This document shows positions 22,416 through 33,660 of a stretch of 64,000 nucleotides of DNA, in pieces. Below the pieces are notes generated by a model. It was not told the DNA's origin. It saw nothing but the letters and a program-made list of their open reading frames with translations, and ran no database searches. Positions within the stretch are counted from its first letter, which is position 1; every line of letters begins with the position of its first letter. The stretch is from Mesotaenium endlicherianum. Lineage: Eukaryota; Streptophyta; Zygnematophyceae; Zygnematales; Mesotaeniaceae. The stretch lies in contig WELA01009032.1 of the NCBI GenBank assembly GCA_009602735.1, positions 382,107-446,106 of the forward strand, read 5' to 3'. The translations under genes were made by a program, and so were the position numbers.

Positions 22416-22847
22416 CGGTCATTTCAGTTGATACGGGAAGGTGACAGGAGGTCTTGTCTCCATTTAAGTTGGAGGGGAACATATATGACAGTTAGCGTGC
22501 AAAAGCGAAAAAGGGACAATTTTGTGAACACTTAGTGTCAGCATAGTGACAGATGGGACGGTTATGTGAATCCTAAGTGTCAGCATAGTGACAGATGGGA
22601 CAGCCTGGCCCACATGAAGCACCTTGGGCGGAAGGAAAAAGGGCCTTGCACAGCAATACATCACTTGACGCACCTTAAAACACATTCATACGTTTATGTC
22701 TAAGCGCACCTACGTCAACTCCTAGCAATCACCCTGTAAGGTGAACAGGAGCGAATCCTCCATACTAAAACGAACTTACTTCCTTCCTGCAATTCTTATG
22801 ACAAAGGTCGATATCCTACTAACTTGTGCTCTGGTTACATGCGCAGG
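22416..22847 (+). other. A1 pol-ORF2 spacer
   Basis: It carries a PPT-like TTTAAGTTGGAGGGG (22463-22478) and a roughly 28-bp direct repeat containing AGTGTCAGCATAGTGACAG (about 22532-22559 and 22573-22601). It then runs into the candidate branch point at 22817. No ORF is supported. If ORF2 is spliced, this is the end of its intron. Confidence 0.55.
22817..22846 (+). promoter_or_regulatory. Candidate branch point and 3' splice acceptor of A1 ORF2
   Basis: TACTAAC (22817-22823, branch A 22822) lies 24 nt before the G of CAG|GATG. The ORF2 ATG is at 22848. The motif is conserved in all five family A copies. Confidence 0.6.
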
Positions 22848-24494
22848 ATGGCTCCCACCACACAAAAGGAGGACAGAAAGCGCAAGGCAGAAGAAGCCAG
22901 GAGTACAATGAAGCAATACCAGAAGGAGCTCGCGGCGACGTCCCTCACCAGGAGAGAACAAGAAAGGGTTCGCAGACAACAAAAGGCGGCAAAAGAAGCA
23001 CAGAGGAAGAAGGATCAAGAAGCGGAAAACCTCAGGAAAGCTGAGGAGGAGAGACAGAAGAAACAACAAGAAGCGGCAGCGACAGAGGAGGAGAGAAGGA
23101 AAAAGATTGAAGCGGACAGGCGGAAGAGCTTGGCCACTTACAGAAATACTGTGGTTGGTGGCCAAAATTTTGATAACCTGAAGGAAGCATTGCTGGCAGC
23201 CCAGGAGATCAACAAGCTGGAACAGACAACATTGCTACTGAGGGAAGGAGCTCCAGCACTGGATAGGTACATTGAGACACACACGGGTGTGGTCCTCTAC
23301 AAAGATTCTGCCAACATGGTGGGCTATACAGCAGAGCAATCCCGATACCTTGCAGATGATTTAGAGAACAAGCAGGTCCCAATACCGGGAATAGTGGGAG
23401 ATTAGAGACTCATCAGGATGGTGAGCATGCGGCACAATAGCTTTAAGGATACGGTATTCTACCTCACCCTACTGCCAGCTTACATGAAGTTGAGAGAAGG
23501 AGCTGGGAGTACTTGGCCAGGGAAGCGGGACAGCAGATGTTCTCTCCCACTGGTTCCCGTGTGAACTGAGGAAGGCTGAGCATGGACCCCGGTACTACCA
23601 GCAGCCAACATGACCGTCACAAACAAAAAGCAGGAGTGCGACCGAGCCCAACCGGATGACTTCCACTATGGCCTGGACGGCCACCTCATCCTACCACCTC
23701 ACAATGCCCCTTGGGACCCCAGGCTGAATGGCTGCCTGAGCAATATGAATGCAAAGACCAAAGAGCACAGGAGGAGGGGGAGAGACTACTTCTCTAAGGG
23801 AAAGCATGCGAAGAATGCAGGCCGGATAGATACCGGCAGGCTGAAGGCCAAGCAACCTCCTGTGCGCCCTAAGAGAGGGAGGTCAGTAGACTACTCCATG
23901 TCTACCAGGGTGCAGGACAACTTAGTGGACGAGACTTCTTCCCTCTTAGAGGAGGAAGATGAGGAGGATGAGGAAGAAGAACAAGGTAGAGGAGAAGCAT
24001 CAGGAGCTGGTACTCGGGAGACCCAGGGGCAGGCAAGAGTAGAGCTTCCTCAAGAGCCAAGATCAGGTGTATGGAATGTGATCTTCGTCATGGAGACAAC
24101 TGGACCCCGTACCCGCTCCCCCAGCCCACCTGCCCAAGCCGGGGAAGAAGTTGATCTGACTGTACTTGGCAGCAGACAAGGGCAGAAATCCCAAGAGGAC
24201 AGGGGTGCCAGAAGAGGGACACGCGAGATGGCCAGAGGCATGCCGGCCTCCCCCTTTGCTCAGGGACATGTACCTCTTGCCAATGTATTTCAGCATTCTA
24301 CTGGAATGCCTGTCTATGTGGGGATCAACACCCAAGTGGTTGAAGAGCAGGCTACCATCCTTCGTTCTCCTCGAGTTCCAAATTTAGAACAAATTGGGTT
24401 TTTTAGAAGGCCAGTTGACAGACCTATAGGGCTGTCCAGATCTAGGTCCAAATCTCAGTCTCCTGATTCTAAAGCCCCAGGAACAACCCTCTAG
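22848..24494 (+). pseudogene. Family A ORF2 (env-position ORF) of A1
   Basis: The ATG follows CAG|G directly. Residues 1-110 are a charged coiled coil rich in Lys, Glu, Gln and Arg. The middle holds TYRNTVVGGQNFDNLKEAL, YIETHTGVVLY and MVGYTAEQ. Then come DDFHYGLDG, LILPPHNAPWDPRLNGCLSN and YFSKGKHA. The C-terminus has a Glu/Asp tract (about 23950-23990), GMPVYVGINTQVVEEQA and an Arg/Ser-rich end. A Gln codon is changed to TAG at 23403 and a one-base deletion follows near 23485. The start and the 3' half (23610) are in one frame, so the ancestor was a single ORF of about 550 codons. No membrane segment is seen. Confidence 0.82.
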
Positions 24495-24590
24495 GTGACA
24501 GGCTGAAGAGGCAGTCAATGGGGGAGGCTGGTCAGGTTTAGTTCCCTGACCAAAGATTTTTGCAGTTTAATGTTGTCAAGGCGACAACAA

Positions 24591-24606
24591 GTTAAGTTGG
24601 AGGGAT
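24591..24606 (+). other. Polypurine tract of A1
   Basis: GTTAAGTTGGAGGGAT abuts the LTR start TGTAATG. A small inverted repeat, GTTGTC/GACAAC, lies just before it (24572-24588). Confidence 0.75.
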
Positions 24607-25313
24607 TGTAATGAATCAGTATATTAGTATATAAAATATTCATTTAAATATAATAGTTGATTAAGTTCAGCCTACTGGACTTTATGTAGTATTGGGTCTG
24701 GTGGACTTTATATAATTATCTGTTTAAGGACTCAGTTGGAAGCAGCATGCTGAAGCCAACTTAAGTCAGCTTGATGACACATTCTTTGACAGCCAGCTGA
24801 CTCGGTAGCAGCGAACTGCCTCGATATGCATCTAAGTGTGGTATGCTAGATGAATGGCCAAATGACATCCCTATGATGGATGGCGATTCGGGATGATGGG
24901 AGATGCGGTGGATTTGGTTAACCGAGATCCTACCAACGTGGTTAACTCCCGGGTAGGCGGTGCCATCGCACTGGCCGTTGAACAAGAAAATTCATTCCAT
25001 GTACATATGCTAGGCATTGCTCTCGAGATCGGCATTCGGAAACGAGGCCAACTCTCTGGTACAGCTGACTGAGAGAGATCTGAATCCAAGGCAAGAAGCC
25101 CTTGATACGCACTGTCTTCCAACCTTGCTTATGTATGAGTAAATTGATTGCATTATTGATGCTAGTTTACTTGCATTTGACTTACGAGTATTATACACTG
25201 CTAGTGTGTTGTCCTTTGCTGTTAAATCAATGAACGAAAAATACCATAAAGAGTACTTGCTGATATAAATATCTTTATTAATTGTTAATCGCCTATTTGG
25301 TAAGTCGATTTCA
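24607..25313 (+). repeat. A1 3' LTR
   Basis: 707 bp, TGTAATGAATCAG to GTCGATTTCA, followed by the TTCTA target duplication. It matches the 5' LTR including shared changes such as GAGTAAATTGATTGC. Confidence 0.92.
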
Positions 25314-25652
25314 TTCTATAATCTAGCTCTTGTTTATATACTTGCTACATAAGTAATTTCTAAGAAGGTGCATGTTGATGTGTTGGCACGCAACACATCC
25401 TAAATCTTGCCACCTCTTTCTTGAATAATGTACACATGTTCTTTTGGCCTAAAAATGGCACATTTAATTTTTGTCACATGGAGATCTTCAAGGTCCTTCC
25501 TCTAACTTCGAAAATGCCTTAGAAGGTTCAAAAGACATGAACCAAGTCACTAGAGTATTTATTCACACTTGACTCCACACAATACTACTTCAAATACATT
25601 CAAAAGCATTAAAATATATGCAAATTAATATATTATAAGTCAAATCACTACA
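25314..25652 (-). repeat. B2 3' LTR, right part
   Basis: It resumes the family B LTR at TTCTATAATCTAGC and ends AATCACTACA. Joined to 8084-8252 (minus the 5-bp duplication) it gives 503 bp. Confidence 0.92.
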
Positions 25653-25662
25653 TCACCCCCCC
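25653..25662 (-). other. Polypurine tract of B2
   Basis: The minus strand reads GGGGGGGTGA, identical to B1 and B3. Confidence 0.85.
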
Positions 25663-26448
25663 GACAGAAAAAGCGACGTCTCGGCGCGTCAAGACAGGTC
25701 TTACACATGTGGAGCAGACTAGTCAATAGCTTCTACTCAGATGCCGAACATGTGAAGAGGATAAGTCCAAGGCGCCAAGTCAGGTGCTACACATGTAAGG
25801 TAGACTAGGCAAGGTCATGGGTGGTGTGATTTTACTGGCTAGCCTACTCCTTGGTGATAAAGAAAATTACACAAGTTGGCCCAGAATCTGCCACGAATTC
25901 GCAAATAGCGTGCACAAAACTGCTTCAAATCTAAAAACTTTAATGCCAGACGGAGCGCATTGGAGAATTCTACAGGGTCATCAAATTTGAGAGCATTCTA
26001 ATCTTTTGGAGTGTCGTTGAGAGCTGAGAGAGTAGGCACTCCTCCAAATCTGTGCAGAAACTTCTGAAAATCATAAGTCCTTCTATACTTCTCCAAATGC
26101 TGCAAACTAAGTCTCGAAATAGGTATTGTAAGATGTAGTACCAGAGTCTTGAGTTTCAGAGCATTCCAAGTTCAGGAGAGGGCACAATGTCAGAAGGCAT
26201 ATTCTGCCCTAATAATGCCAGCAGCCTGACCCCCTTCTACTCAAAGCATCATATCTCTCTCACCAGAGCTCTAAATTGAGCAAACTTGGATTTTCAATAA
26301 CCTGCTTCTTATGGAATACAGCCAGGTAAATTTTCAGAATGTTACATATAGAGACCTATCAACAATAGGAGTTTTAGTTTTCTGTCTAAAAGTTGCGAGA
26401 AAAAAAGAGTGTCTAATGTCAATTTTTAATCTTTGTGTTTCTTGCAGG
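25663..26448 (-). other. B2 3' untranslated region
   Basis: This is the counterpart of 58-826 with the same repeat motifs in reverse (about 25690-25805). No sense ORF is present. Confidence 0.65.
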
Positions 26449-29400
26449 TTACCTCCAAGGGGTCTTCTGCTGCTTCTTGATGGTGGCAGGTTGCCTCCTT
26501 GAAGTCTTCGGGCTTCTAGTAGAGAGACTTGGGGCTGGTCCAAGATAGGGGTTGGCGGCATAGAAGCGCTTCAACTTTCTCTGAACTTTGTCAAGGTAGT
26601 GCGCCGCCACCCAACTATTCTCCGAATCTGAATATCCTTTCCACTTGATCTAGTATTGCTGCTGTCTCCTGAAACTTCTCATAGCCACTATGTCTTCCAT
26701 TTCATACTCCAAATGATTATCCATTATTGTTGGGGCTGGTGGGGTTGTCACTCGTCCTGGGAACTTGTTGTTGGGTTGCACATATGGCTTGAAGAGGGAA
26801 GCGTGGAATACGGGGTTGATGTACATAGTCCGGGGAAGTTCTAGCTTGAAAGCAATGGGGTTGACTTGCTAGATAATCTTGAAAGGTCCCAAATACTTAA
26901 GAGAGAACTTGTTGCCCGTAGGCCTGTTGTTTAGAGAAATATTCTTGGATGATAGTAACACGTTGTCACCCACTCTGTACGTAATTTCTCTCTTGGACCT
27001 GTTTGCGACTCTTGTTTGCGCATCTTGCGCCTGTTGTAGAGCTTTCTTTGCTGCTGTAAGGGCCGCTTCTAATGTCTCCATAAAATCTGTTGCTGCAGGT
27101 ACTTCATCATGGCTAGTCGTGAAGCTCAGCGGCGTGGTTGGATGGAAGCCATAGTTGAGGAAGAATGGAAACTCTTGGGTAGAGGCCTGCGTTGTGTTGT
27201 TGAAGGCAAACTCCAGGGGGGTCAAGTACATGTCCCAATCTTGCTCCAGCGTAGACACATAGGTCTTTAGAGAGGTCTTTAGGATACGATTCATACGCTC
27301 GGTTTTCCCCTCTGATTGCGGGTGGTAGGAGTGGACATATGCAGCGATGTATCAAAGTTCTTAAAGAGATTTTTCCAAACATGGCTTGTGAATCTTGGAT
27401 CTCTATCCGACATAATTCTTGATGGTAGTCCATGGAGTCGGAAGATGTTGTCAAAGATGAGTCTTGCAAGTTGTGATGCTGTACCCTTAAACGTCGTGGG
27501 AATAAAATGAGCCATCTTGGTAAGTCTGTCCATCACCGTGAGTATTGCATTATGGCCTCGAGGTGTCACGGGCAGGTCCACGATAAGGTCCATCGAGATG
27601 TCCGTCCATTGTCTTTCCGGGATTGGTTGTGGCTGGAGGAGTCCTCCCGCCTTTCATGATGATGGCTTGACCCTTTGGCTTATGTCACAACTCCTGCTGT
27701 ACTCCTTGACTTGCTTAGACATGCCTGGCGAGCAATAAAACCTGGCCAGAACGCCCGTGGTCCTTAGGATTCCCAAGTGTCCTCCAAGAGGGTTGTCGTG
27801 TGCTTCTCGTAGGAGCAAGAGCCGGAGGTCTATGTCATTAGGAACACATCTCTGGCCCGTATCTTGCCTCACCCAATAATTGCCTTCTTGCTTCTTGTAT
27901 GGGTCCAAGGCTGCTTCTCCGTTCTTGTAGTAAGGGTCTCTTTCATAGGCGACTGAAAATCGAGCTTCCAGATCTGTCTTCAGGGATACCATCACTGCAT
28001 TTAATTGCAGTCTTGAGAGGGGGTCAGCCGGGTTTGTCTTGCCGGGCTGGTACTGAATCGTGATGTTGTATTGTTGCAAGTATCCGCTTCATCTTGCTTG
28101 TCTCCTTGAGAGATACGGCTGCGTCTGGAGGTGCTTTAACGCCTCGTGGTCCGTGGTGACCAGTACTTTGCGTCCTTCAACGTAGCAGCGCCAAACCTTC
28201 AAGGCATGTACAATCGCCAATGCCTCTCGCTCCGTGGTTGTATAATTTTGCTCGGCTGGATTTAGCTTCCTTGACTCGTAGGCGATGGGCTGCAGTCCCT
28301 TGCCTTGGTCTTGAAGCAGGATTGCTCCAATTGCATACGAAGATGCATCGGTGATGACGTGGAAGGGCCAATCTGGGTCTGGGCTTGGGAGTGTGAGCAC
28401 CGGGGATGTCGTCAATCTTTGTTTCAGTTGTTGGAATGCTTCCTCTCTTTCTTGGTCCCAACATATGGCTTGTCCTTCTTCAGTAGATCCGTGAGAGGGG
28501 CTGCTGTGTACGAGAAGCTCCGGATGAATTACCTGTACCAATTGGCAAATCCCAAGAATGACTGGAGTTCTTTCTTGGTCCTGGGGATTGACCATCCCTC
28601 CACCACTGTGGTCTTCTTGGGGTCCATCTTGATGCCATCAGCAGTCACGTGGAGACCTAGGAACTCCACTTCTTGTTTGGCAAACTCGCACTTTGACTCT
28701 TTTGCAAATAGCTTGTTTTGCTTCAATACTTCGAGGACTTCTTCCAAGTGTCTGGCATGCTCTTCAAGGGACTTGCTGTAGACAAGGATGTCATTAATGA
28801 ATACCACCACAAATCTGTCCAACATGGGCTGAAATATGGTGTTCATCATAGTCTTGAAAGTTGCTGGCGCGTTGGTGAGTCCAAATGGCAGGACCATGAA
28901 CTCAAAATGTCCATATCTTGTCCTGAACGCCGTCTTCTCTATGTCCGATTCTGCGATGCGAATCTTGTGGTAATCGCTTCTCAAGTCCACCTTCGTGAAG
29001 TACTTGGCTCCTGCCAGTCGGTCCATGAGCTCATCCATGCGCGGCAGCGGGTATCGATTCTTGATGGTGATCTTGTTGAGGGCGCGATAGTCCACACACA
29101 TCCTCATGGCACCATCTTTCTTCTTGACAAATAGCACTGGGGCACCTAATGGCGACTTGCTAGGTCGAATGAAGCCATGGTCCAGTAGTTCCTTAATTTG
29201 CTTCTTGACTTCGTCTACCTCCGTGTATGACCTTTTGAACGTAGGCCGAGAGATGGGCTTGTTTCCGGGTTCCAACTCTATCTTGTGGTCTACGAATCTC
29301 TTGGGGGGTGAGCCCTTGGGCAATTCCGGGGAGAATACTTCTTTGTAGTCCTCTAAGACTTCTTGTACCTCCTTGGGAAGGGGGCTGCCTTCTTGACTCT

Positions 29401-30025
29401 CGATGTCTTTTTTGATGTCTTTTGGCGTGATCAAGGCCAAAAGAAGCTCGTGTCCCTTCCTCATAAGTCTCTTGAGTTGGAGGGCGGACTATAGAATCTC
29501 GTGTGCCGGCTTCTGGATGTCTTGGGTCTGGATATTCTGGATTGCGCGCAAAATACAGATTCTTGAAGTGATGTCATTCTTGATCTTGATAGTACCGTCC
29601 CTCCAATCAACTTGGGGGTTGTGCTTGGTCAACCAAGGCGTCCCTAGGATGACGTCGTACTTGTCCAATTGCATGGGAGAGAACACTACTCCATCCTTGA
29701 AGGACTTGATAGAGAGTGCCAAGGGGTACGTCTTCTTGGAAGGGGTAGTATAGGAGAATCCGTCAGGCATCATAATCTCCTCGTCGTTGTCAAGAGTTCG
29801 CATAGTAATACTGTGCTTGGTGGCAAAATCTGCAGCGATGAACTTGCCTTGAGCTTTGCTATCCACCAAGATGTGGACCTTCTCTCCTCCAAGGTAACCT
29901 CTCAAACTCATTGGGGCTGGAACATCGTCTTCAACGGGGGTCTCCACCTCACTTGGCTTGTTGTCTTCTCGTGAAGTGGGTCTTCGGGTGGTAGGCTCCT
30001 GGCCTACCGGCGCTGCCCGTTTTTT
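26449..30025 (-). pseudogene. Family B pol of B2
   Basis: Starting in the frameshift overlap, the protease region reads LVDSKAQGKF, so the catalytic DSG is changed to DSK. The RT has [30 protein letters not shown] and FINDILVY; the first Asp of the catalytic pair is Asn. RNase H reads TDASSYAIGAI (about 28350). The integrase zinc domain (about 27840-27700), core ([18 protein letters not shown]) and GPFKII linker follow, then a chromodomain with a stop in it (about 26700-26640). A premature TAA at 26451-26449 removes the basic tail seen in B3. The element has lost catalytic residues in two enzymes. Confidence 0.9.
29990..30025 (-). promoter_or_regulatory. -1 frameshift signal of B2 gag-pol
   Basis: A AAA AAC (30025-30019), a 10-nt spacer and a 7-bp stem GGTAGGC/GCCTACC (30008-29990) are the same as in B1. 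The spacer has a base change (GGGCAG for GGACAG) but the stem is unchanged. Confidence 0.8.
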
Positions 30026-31223
30026 GACAACGTTTTGGGGCATGAAAGTGCACGATGGCCCTTTTCCTTGCAATAGAAGCATAGTCCAGCCGTCATGAGA
30101 GCTTCTTTTTCATTCGGGGAGAGTCTTGCTTTCACTCCTTGCTGGTTTCTTGCATCACAAGTGTCATTGGAGGGTCTTCCACTCTTCCGGGCAGCCGCGG
30201 GGTCCCTTCTAATAACTCCAATTTCCATGGGTNTCTAATAACTCCAATTTCCATGGGTTTGGGTCCAGATTCAGATGTGGAAGGGGCTACGTACAGCCGC
30301 GTTGTTGGTGCCCGTGAAGATAAAGGTACGGAGTGCCTGAAATCCAAGGTATCCACCTTTTGGGCCACTTCAATCATCTGTGAAAAGTCCGTCAAGTCGC
30401 GCAATTCCATTCCTTCGCCACCTTGGGCTTGAGGCCGGACACATAACGATCAATCTTCTCCTCGAGCGACATGTTGGGGATCTCAAGAGTGAGGTCATGA
30501 AATCTGGGTGTATATTCTTGAACGAAAGTTGTTTGCTTGAGAGGGCGAAACTTTTCTTGAGCAATTTTCTCTGCATTGATGGGCATGAATTGCTTCTGGA
30601 GGGCTACACGAAAATCCACCCATCTTGCATATGATGGTGGGGGCTCTTGGCCGGGTACGGGATGCGCCACAGCTTGACATACAGGCGCTTGATAGTTACG
30701 CCACCGTGATGTTGCTGCTCCTCTGAGCAAGGTAACGGCAAAAAGGACGTAGTCCTCCTCCGGCATGTGAGGTACGTCTCCACTTGGTAGAGCCACAGAT
30801 TCAATTTGGCTCCTCTCCCAGGATTGAAAGTGTCTGGTTTGTCGGGCTTGATGAGTTTCCTTGCTCTCGTTGGCTCTCGTGGAGGCGCTTGAGCCGGGGC
30901 TGGATTTTGAGCGTTGCTCGCATTAGGGGCAACCATGGCAGCCATAGCTTCTCTTGACGCTTGCACGGTTGCTTCATAGGTTGCCAAGCTCACTTGGTTG
31001 TGGACGGTCATTAGGAAGGCTGCCCACTCATTTGCGGGAAATCCTTCTGGTGGGGTCAACTTTGCTATAGCGGCTGCCACGGGATTGACGATGCTCCTCC
31101 TTGTGGTGCTTCTTGTTGTTGCACATTTTCTTTAGTGGGCTCTCCCATCGGCGCTGGAGAAGGGTCTCTTGGAGATGAAGTGCTTCCTTCGAAAGCTTGC
31201 TGTTGGTCTTGAAAATCGGCCAT
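30004..31223 (-). pseudogene. Family B gag of B2
   Basis: The ATG at 31223-31221 opens MADFQDQQQAF. The capsid-like domain (LNLWLYQVETYL, TSRWRNYQA) and zinc knuckle [14 protein letters not shown] (about 30080-30040) match B1. Gag ends at TAG 30006-30004. Frameshifts lie near 31085, 30770 and 30410. A 25-bp repeat around a single N at 30233 also breaks the frame and is probably an assembly artefact. Confidence 0.88.
30208..30258. other. Single-N join flanked by a 25-bp direct repeat
   Basis: The same 25 bases occur at 30208-30232 and 30234-30258 with one N between. B1 has a single copy. This is probably two overlapping contig ends that were not merged. Confidence 0.85.
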
Positions 31224-31247
31224 CTTCTTGTGCTACCAGAATGCCTA

Positions 31248-31259
31248 GCTCCAATACCA
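31248..31259 (-). other. Primer binding site of B2
   Basis: The minus strand reads TGGTATTGGAGC, one base from the 5' LTR and one change from B1. Confidence 0.82.
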
Positions 31260-31260
31260 C

Positions 31261-31761
31261 TGTAGTGAGACAGATAGAGAAAGTACTTAGGAGAATAGAA
31301 TACTATCTATTCAAGACAAGGATCCTTGAACACAAGTGGTAGCTTCTTGAAAGAGAGATGGCGTCTTGAAAGTCTATATATTTTTGGAATTTGGCAAGTC
31401 CAAGAGTGATTCTCGAATGTCTTTCTATAATCTAGCTCTTGTTTATGTACTTGCTACATAAGTAATTTCTAGGAAGGTGTATGTTGATGTGTTGGCGCCC
31501 AACACATCCCAAAACTTGCCACCTCTTTCTAAAATAATGTACAGATGTCCTTTTGACCTAAAAATGGCACATTTGACTTTTGCCACATGGAGTTCTTCTA
31601 GGTCCTTCCTCTAGCTTCAAAAATGCCTTAGAAGGTTCAAAGGACATGAACCAAGTCACTAGAGTATCTATTCACACTTGACTTCACACAATACTACTCC
31701 AAATATATTCAAAAGTATTAAAATATATGCAAACTAATATATTATAACTCAAATCACTACA
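31261..31761 (-). repeat. B2 5' LTR
   Basis: 501 bp, TGTAGTGAGACAG to AATCACTACA, with a perfect GATGTGTTGG/CCAACACATC dyad near 31481-31503. Confidence 0.93.
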
Positions 31762-31933
31762 TAAGTCAAGAGGCTGACGTAATTGACTTCAGCTTACTGC
31801 TCCCGGCTAAGTCATTAAACTAAGTATTAAACATCCAGCAGAGTTAATATTAGCTAAAGTTTGGTGGGCTGAACATATTTAATTATTATATTTAAATGAA
31901 TATTATATTTACTCAATATACTCATTTATTAAA
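31762..31933 (-). repeat. A2 5' LTR, distal part
   Basis: It resumes the family A LTR on the minus strand after B2 (TAAGTCAAGAGGCTGACG) and runs to the decayed outer end near CAATATACTCATTTATT. The exact edge is uncertain by a few bases because the terminal TGTAATG is mutated. Confidence 0.82.
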
Positions 31934-33660
31934 CTCAGGCAGGAGTTTTAGTCCGCCACTGAGGAGAAGGTGTACGAGGTGCACCATGTTTTCCGCCGTA
32001 AGGACGAGACAATCCGCATGATGTACCGACGCCTGACTCACTTACGCAGGGACGTGGGCACGGAACTGACCAAGAGGCAGCGAAATTCTCTTGCGTGCCG
32101 TGGAGCTGCGTCTGAGGGAGAGAGCCATCAACCTCCTCATTGACCGCATCGGCTTCGAGTACTCACTAGTGGACGCCTATCACTCCATCGAGAAGCATAG
32201 CTTGGCTGCAGCACGGAGCAACATCAGCAACCGTGTGGGCCTTGCGTCTACGGGTGTAAGATACAAGGTCTCAACTTGCTGCCATCTTCAGGAGAACGGC
32301 CAGCCCCTGTTTGCCAGCAGCAGCAGCAGCAGTGGCCTTAGAGCTCGCAGCTGACTCCGCAGATGCAGCAAGGCGGAGCTTCACGAGGCTTCTTTTCCAT
32401 GGCCGCCATGATGAGCAACGCCTGTTGGTCTTGCGGGAACACAGGGGCCGCCGTGATTGCACGCTAGCGCAGAACGGCAAGCTCGGCAACTGTATTCATT
32501 GCGGCAAGGTCGGCCATTTGCAGATTGCCTACCTGCAGAAGAAGCAGCGACATCGAGAACGGGCGCGCTCGTGACGGTCCAGCACCCGCATCGGGCCAGC
32601 GAGGCATACAAATTCCTCGCATTGGCAGACGTCCCGCGATGACAACGGCCACGGCTACACAAATACCGTGATGATTCTTGGCAAGGACTACTTCAACTAT
32701 GACACAATCAGCAATGCATTGGCAGTATCCGAGGCGGAGGACACGCAACTACGCGCCCGCTGCGCGGCCGACAGCTACGATGCTTGCAAGGTGCTGTTTG
32801 CACACGTACCCCCGACAACGGCACTGGCACCTGGCAATGACGCAGCACCTGCAACCTCGTCTAGTGCTGACACTTGGCACCCGCAGAGCATGCCACGTGG
32901 CGCAACAGCAGCGCTGTTGCCACACGCACGTTTGCCCTACGACGAAGCGCCCGCGACCAGAGCTCCAGGCGCCAACGATGGCGTACGTGCACTCTCTGCA
33001 TGCCCAGCACTGACATCTGTCAGCAGCGATAGGATGCGCTTTGACAGGCAAAAAAGTGGCAGACCCCAGGCCTGTCGCCTTGTCAGCCGACGCAACGCGC
33101 AGGCCCACCTACGGGTCGGCGCAGCTGACAGCGCAGCCAGTGCAGGCGCCGACTCACACGCCCCTAGCCTGCGTGCCTTGATGTTGCCGGCAGCGCTGCT
33201 TCTCGTCTACGCAATGACAAGGGACGTCCCGGTGCAAGGCCATTTGCTGGCCACCTCGCAGCTTCAGCAGCCATACGTGCCGCCCGCACTCACGCATCGT
33301 TGCGCACGAGCGAGCTGCGATAAGACAGCCGTTAGCTATTGGCTATTGCTAGTAGTAGGCTCCAGTAGCAGCCGCCACGTGTCACGCCGGCCCTGACACG
33401 GGGTCAGCTCTCGACATTGGCACGTTCAGGCACACAGCCCTATCACGGCCAGCGTTGCGGACTGCGCTGCGCACCTCCAACGTCTTGGCAATCGGCACAG
33501 CCCCCGCAGCCGCTATGTACAGCAGCTGCGCATTCCTACACAGCCCAACACAGCCAACGCACATCCGGCCCCCGCAACTAGTATTCTCGCGCAGGGGGGG
33601 GCATCCCCGATTGCGTTGTGCGGCCCAATTGCCGGCCGGAGCTCCAACGAGACGCTCATG
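31934..33660 (+). pseudogene. GC-rich degenerate gag-like region with two zinc knuckles
   Basis: Base composition changes sharply to GC-rich. A frame from about 31960 reads VYEVHHVFRRKDETIRMMYR. A one-base shift at about 32095 continues as ELRLRERAINLLIDRIG. These look like a Gag capsid segment. Two Cys motifs follow: CWSCGNTG near 32423 and CIHCGKVGHLQIAY near 32491, whose last Cys is Tyr. A CAG run lies at 32316-32333. VMILGKDYFNYD at 32668 weakly resembles the end of a retroelement protease. It does not match family A or B. I read it as a remnant of another LTR element, possibly the tail of element C's neighbour. Confidence 0.5.

Larger units (their letters stand above)
8253..25313 (+). 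mobile_element. Family A Ty3/gypsy element A1 (hosts B1 and a solo LTR)
   Basis: This is a full-length family A element on the plus strand: 5' LTR, primer site, gag, pol, ORF2, polypurine tract and 3' LTR. It lies in the 3' LTR of B2, flanked by TTCTA on both sides (8248-8252 and 25314-25318). B1 (9766-16894) interrupts gag and a solo LTR (18594-19855) interrupts pol. Without these insertions it is about 8.7 kb. RT motif A has lost its Asp and the integrase Glu is changed to Asp, so it cannot move by itself. Confidence 0.92.
8084..31761 (-). mobile_element. Family B Ty3/gypsy element B2 (hosts A1)
   Basis: This is a complete family B element on the minus strand: 3' LTR (8084-8252 plus 25314-25652), internal region 25653-31260 and 5' LTR 31261-31761. 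It inserted in the 5' LTR of A2. TAAG flanks both ends (8080-8083 and 31762-31765), consistent with a target-site duplication. Its own 3' LTR is split by A1. Without A1 it is about 6.6 kb. Confidence 0.9.

Noticed and set aside
22824-22847. An upstream ATG that would extend ORF2 (MCSGYMRR in A1, with similar short extensions in A3 and A6)
   Set aside because: It lies before the conserved acceptor, and A2 and A5 share the GATG start rather than this extension.
22776-23165. Leu/Phe-rich minus-strand frames (also 47829-48233 and 51222-51695) that look like membrane proteins
   Set aside because: They are exact antisense of the Lys/Glu-rich coiled coil of ORF2; such codons read as Leu/Phe/Ser on the other strand.
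22848-24494. ORF2 as a classical retroviral envelope
   Set aside because: No signal peptide, hydrophobic span, Cys pattern or furin-like site is visible; only its position is envelope-like.
32668-33396. 242-codon frame in the GC-rich block
   Set aside because: Beyond the first ~30 residues it is Ala/Pro/Arg-rich without domains, overlapped by other long frames as expected in GC-rich DNA.
33592-33606. G-run near 33593 as a polypurine tract of a further element
   Set aside because: No LTR start or matching LTR pair follows it, so it is only a G-run in GC-rich DNA.
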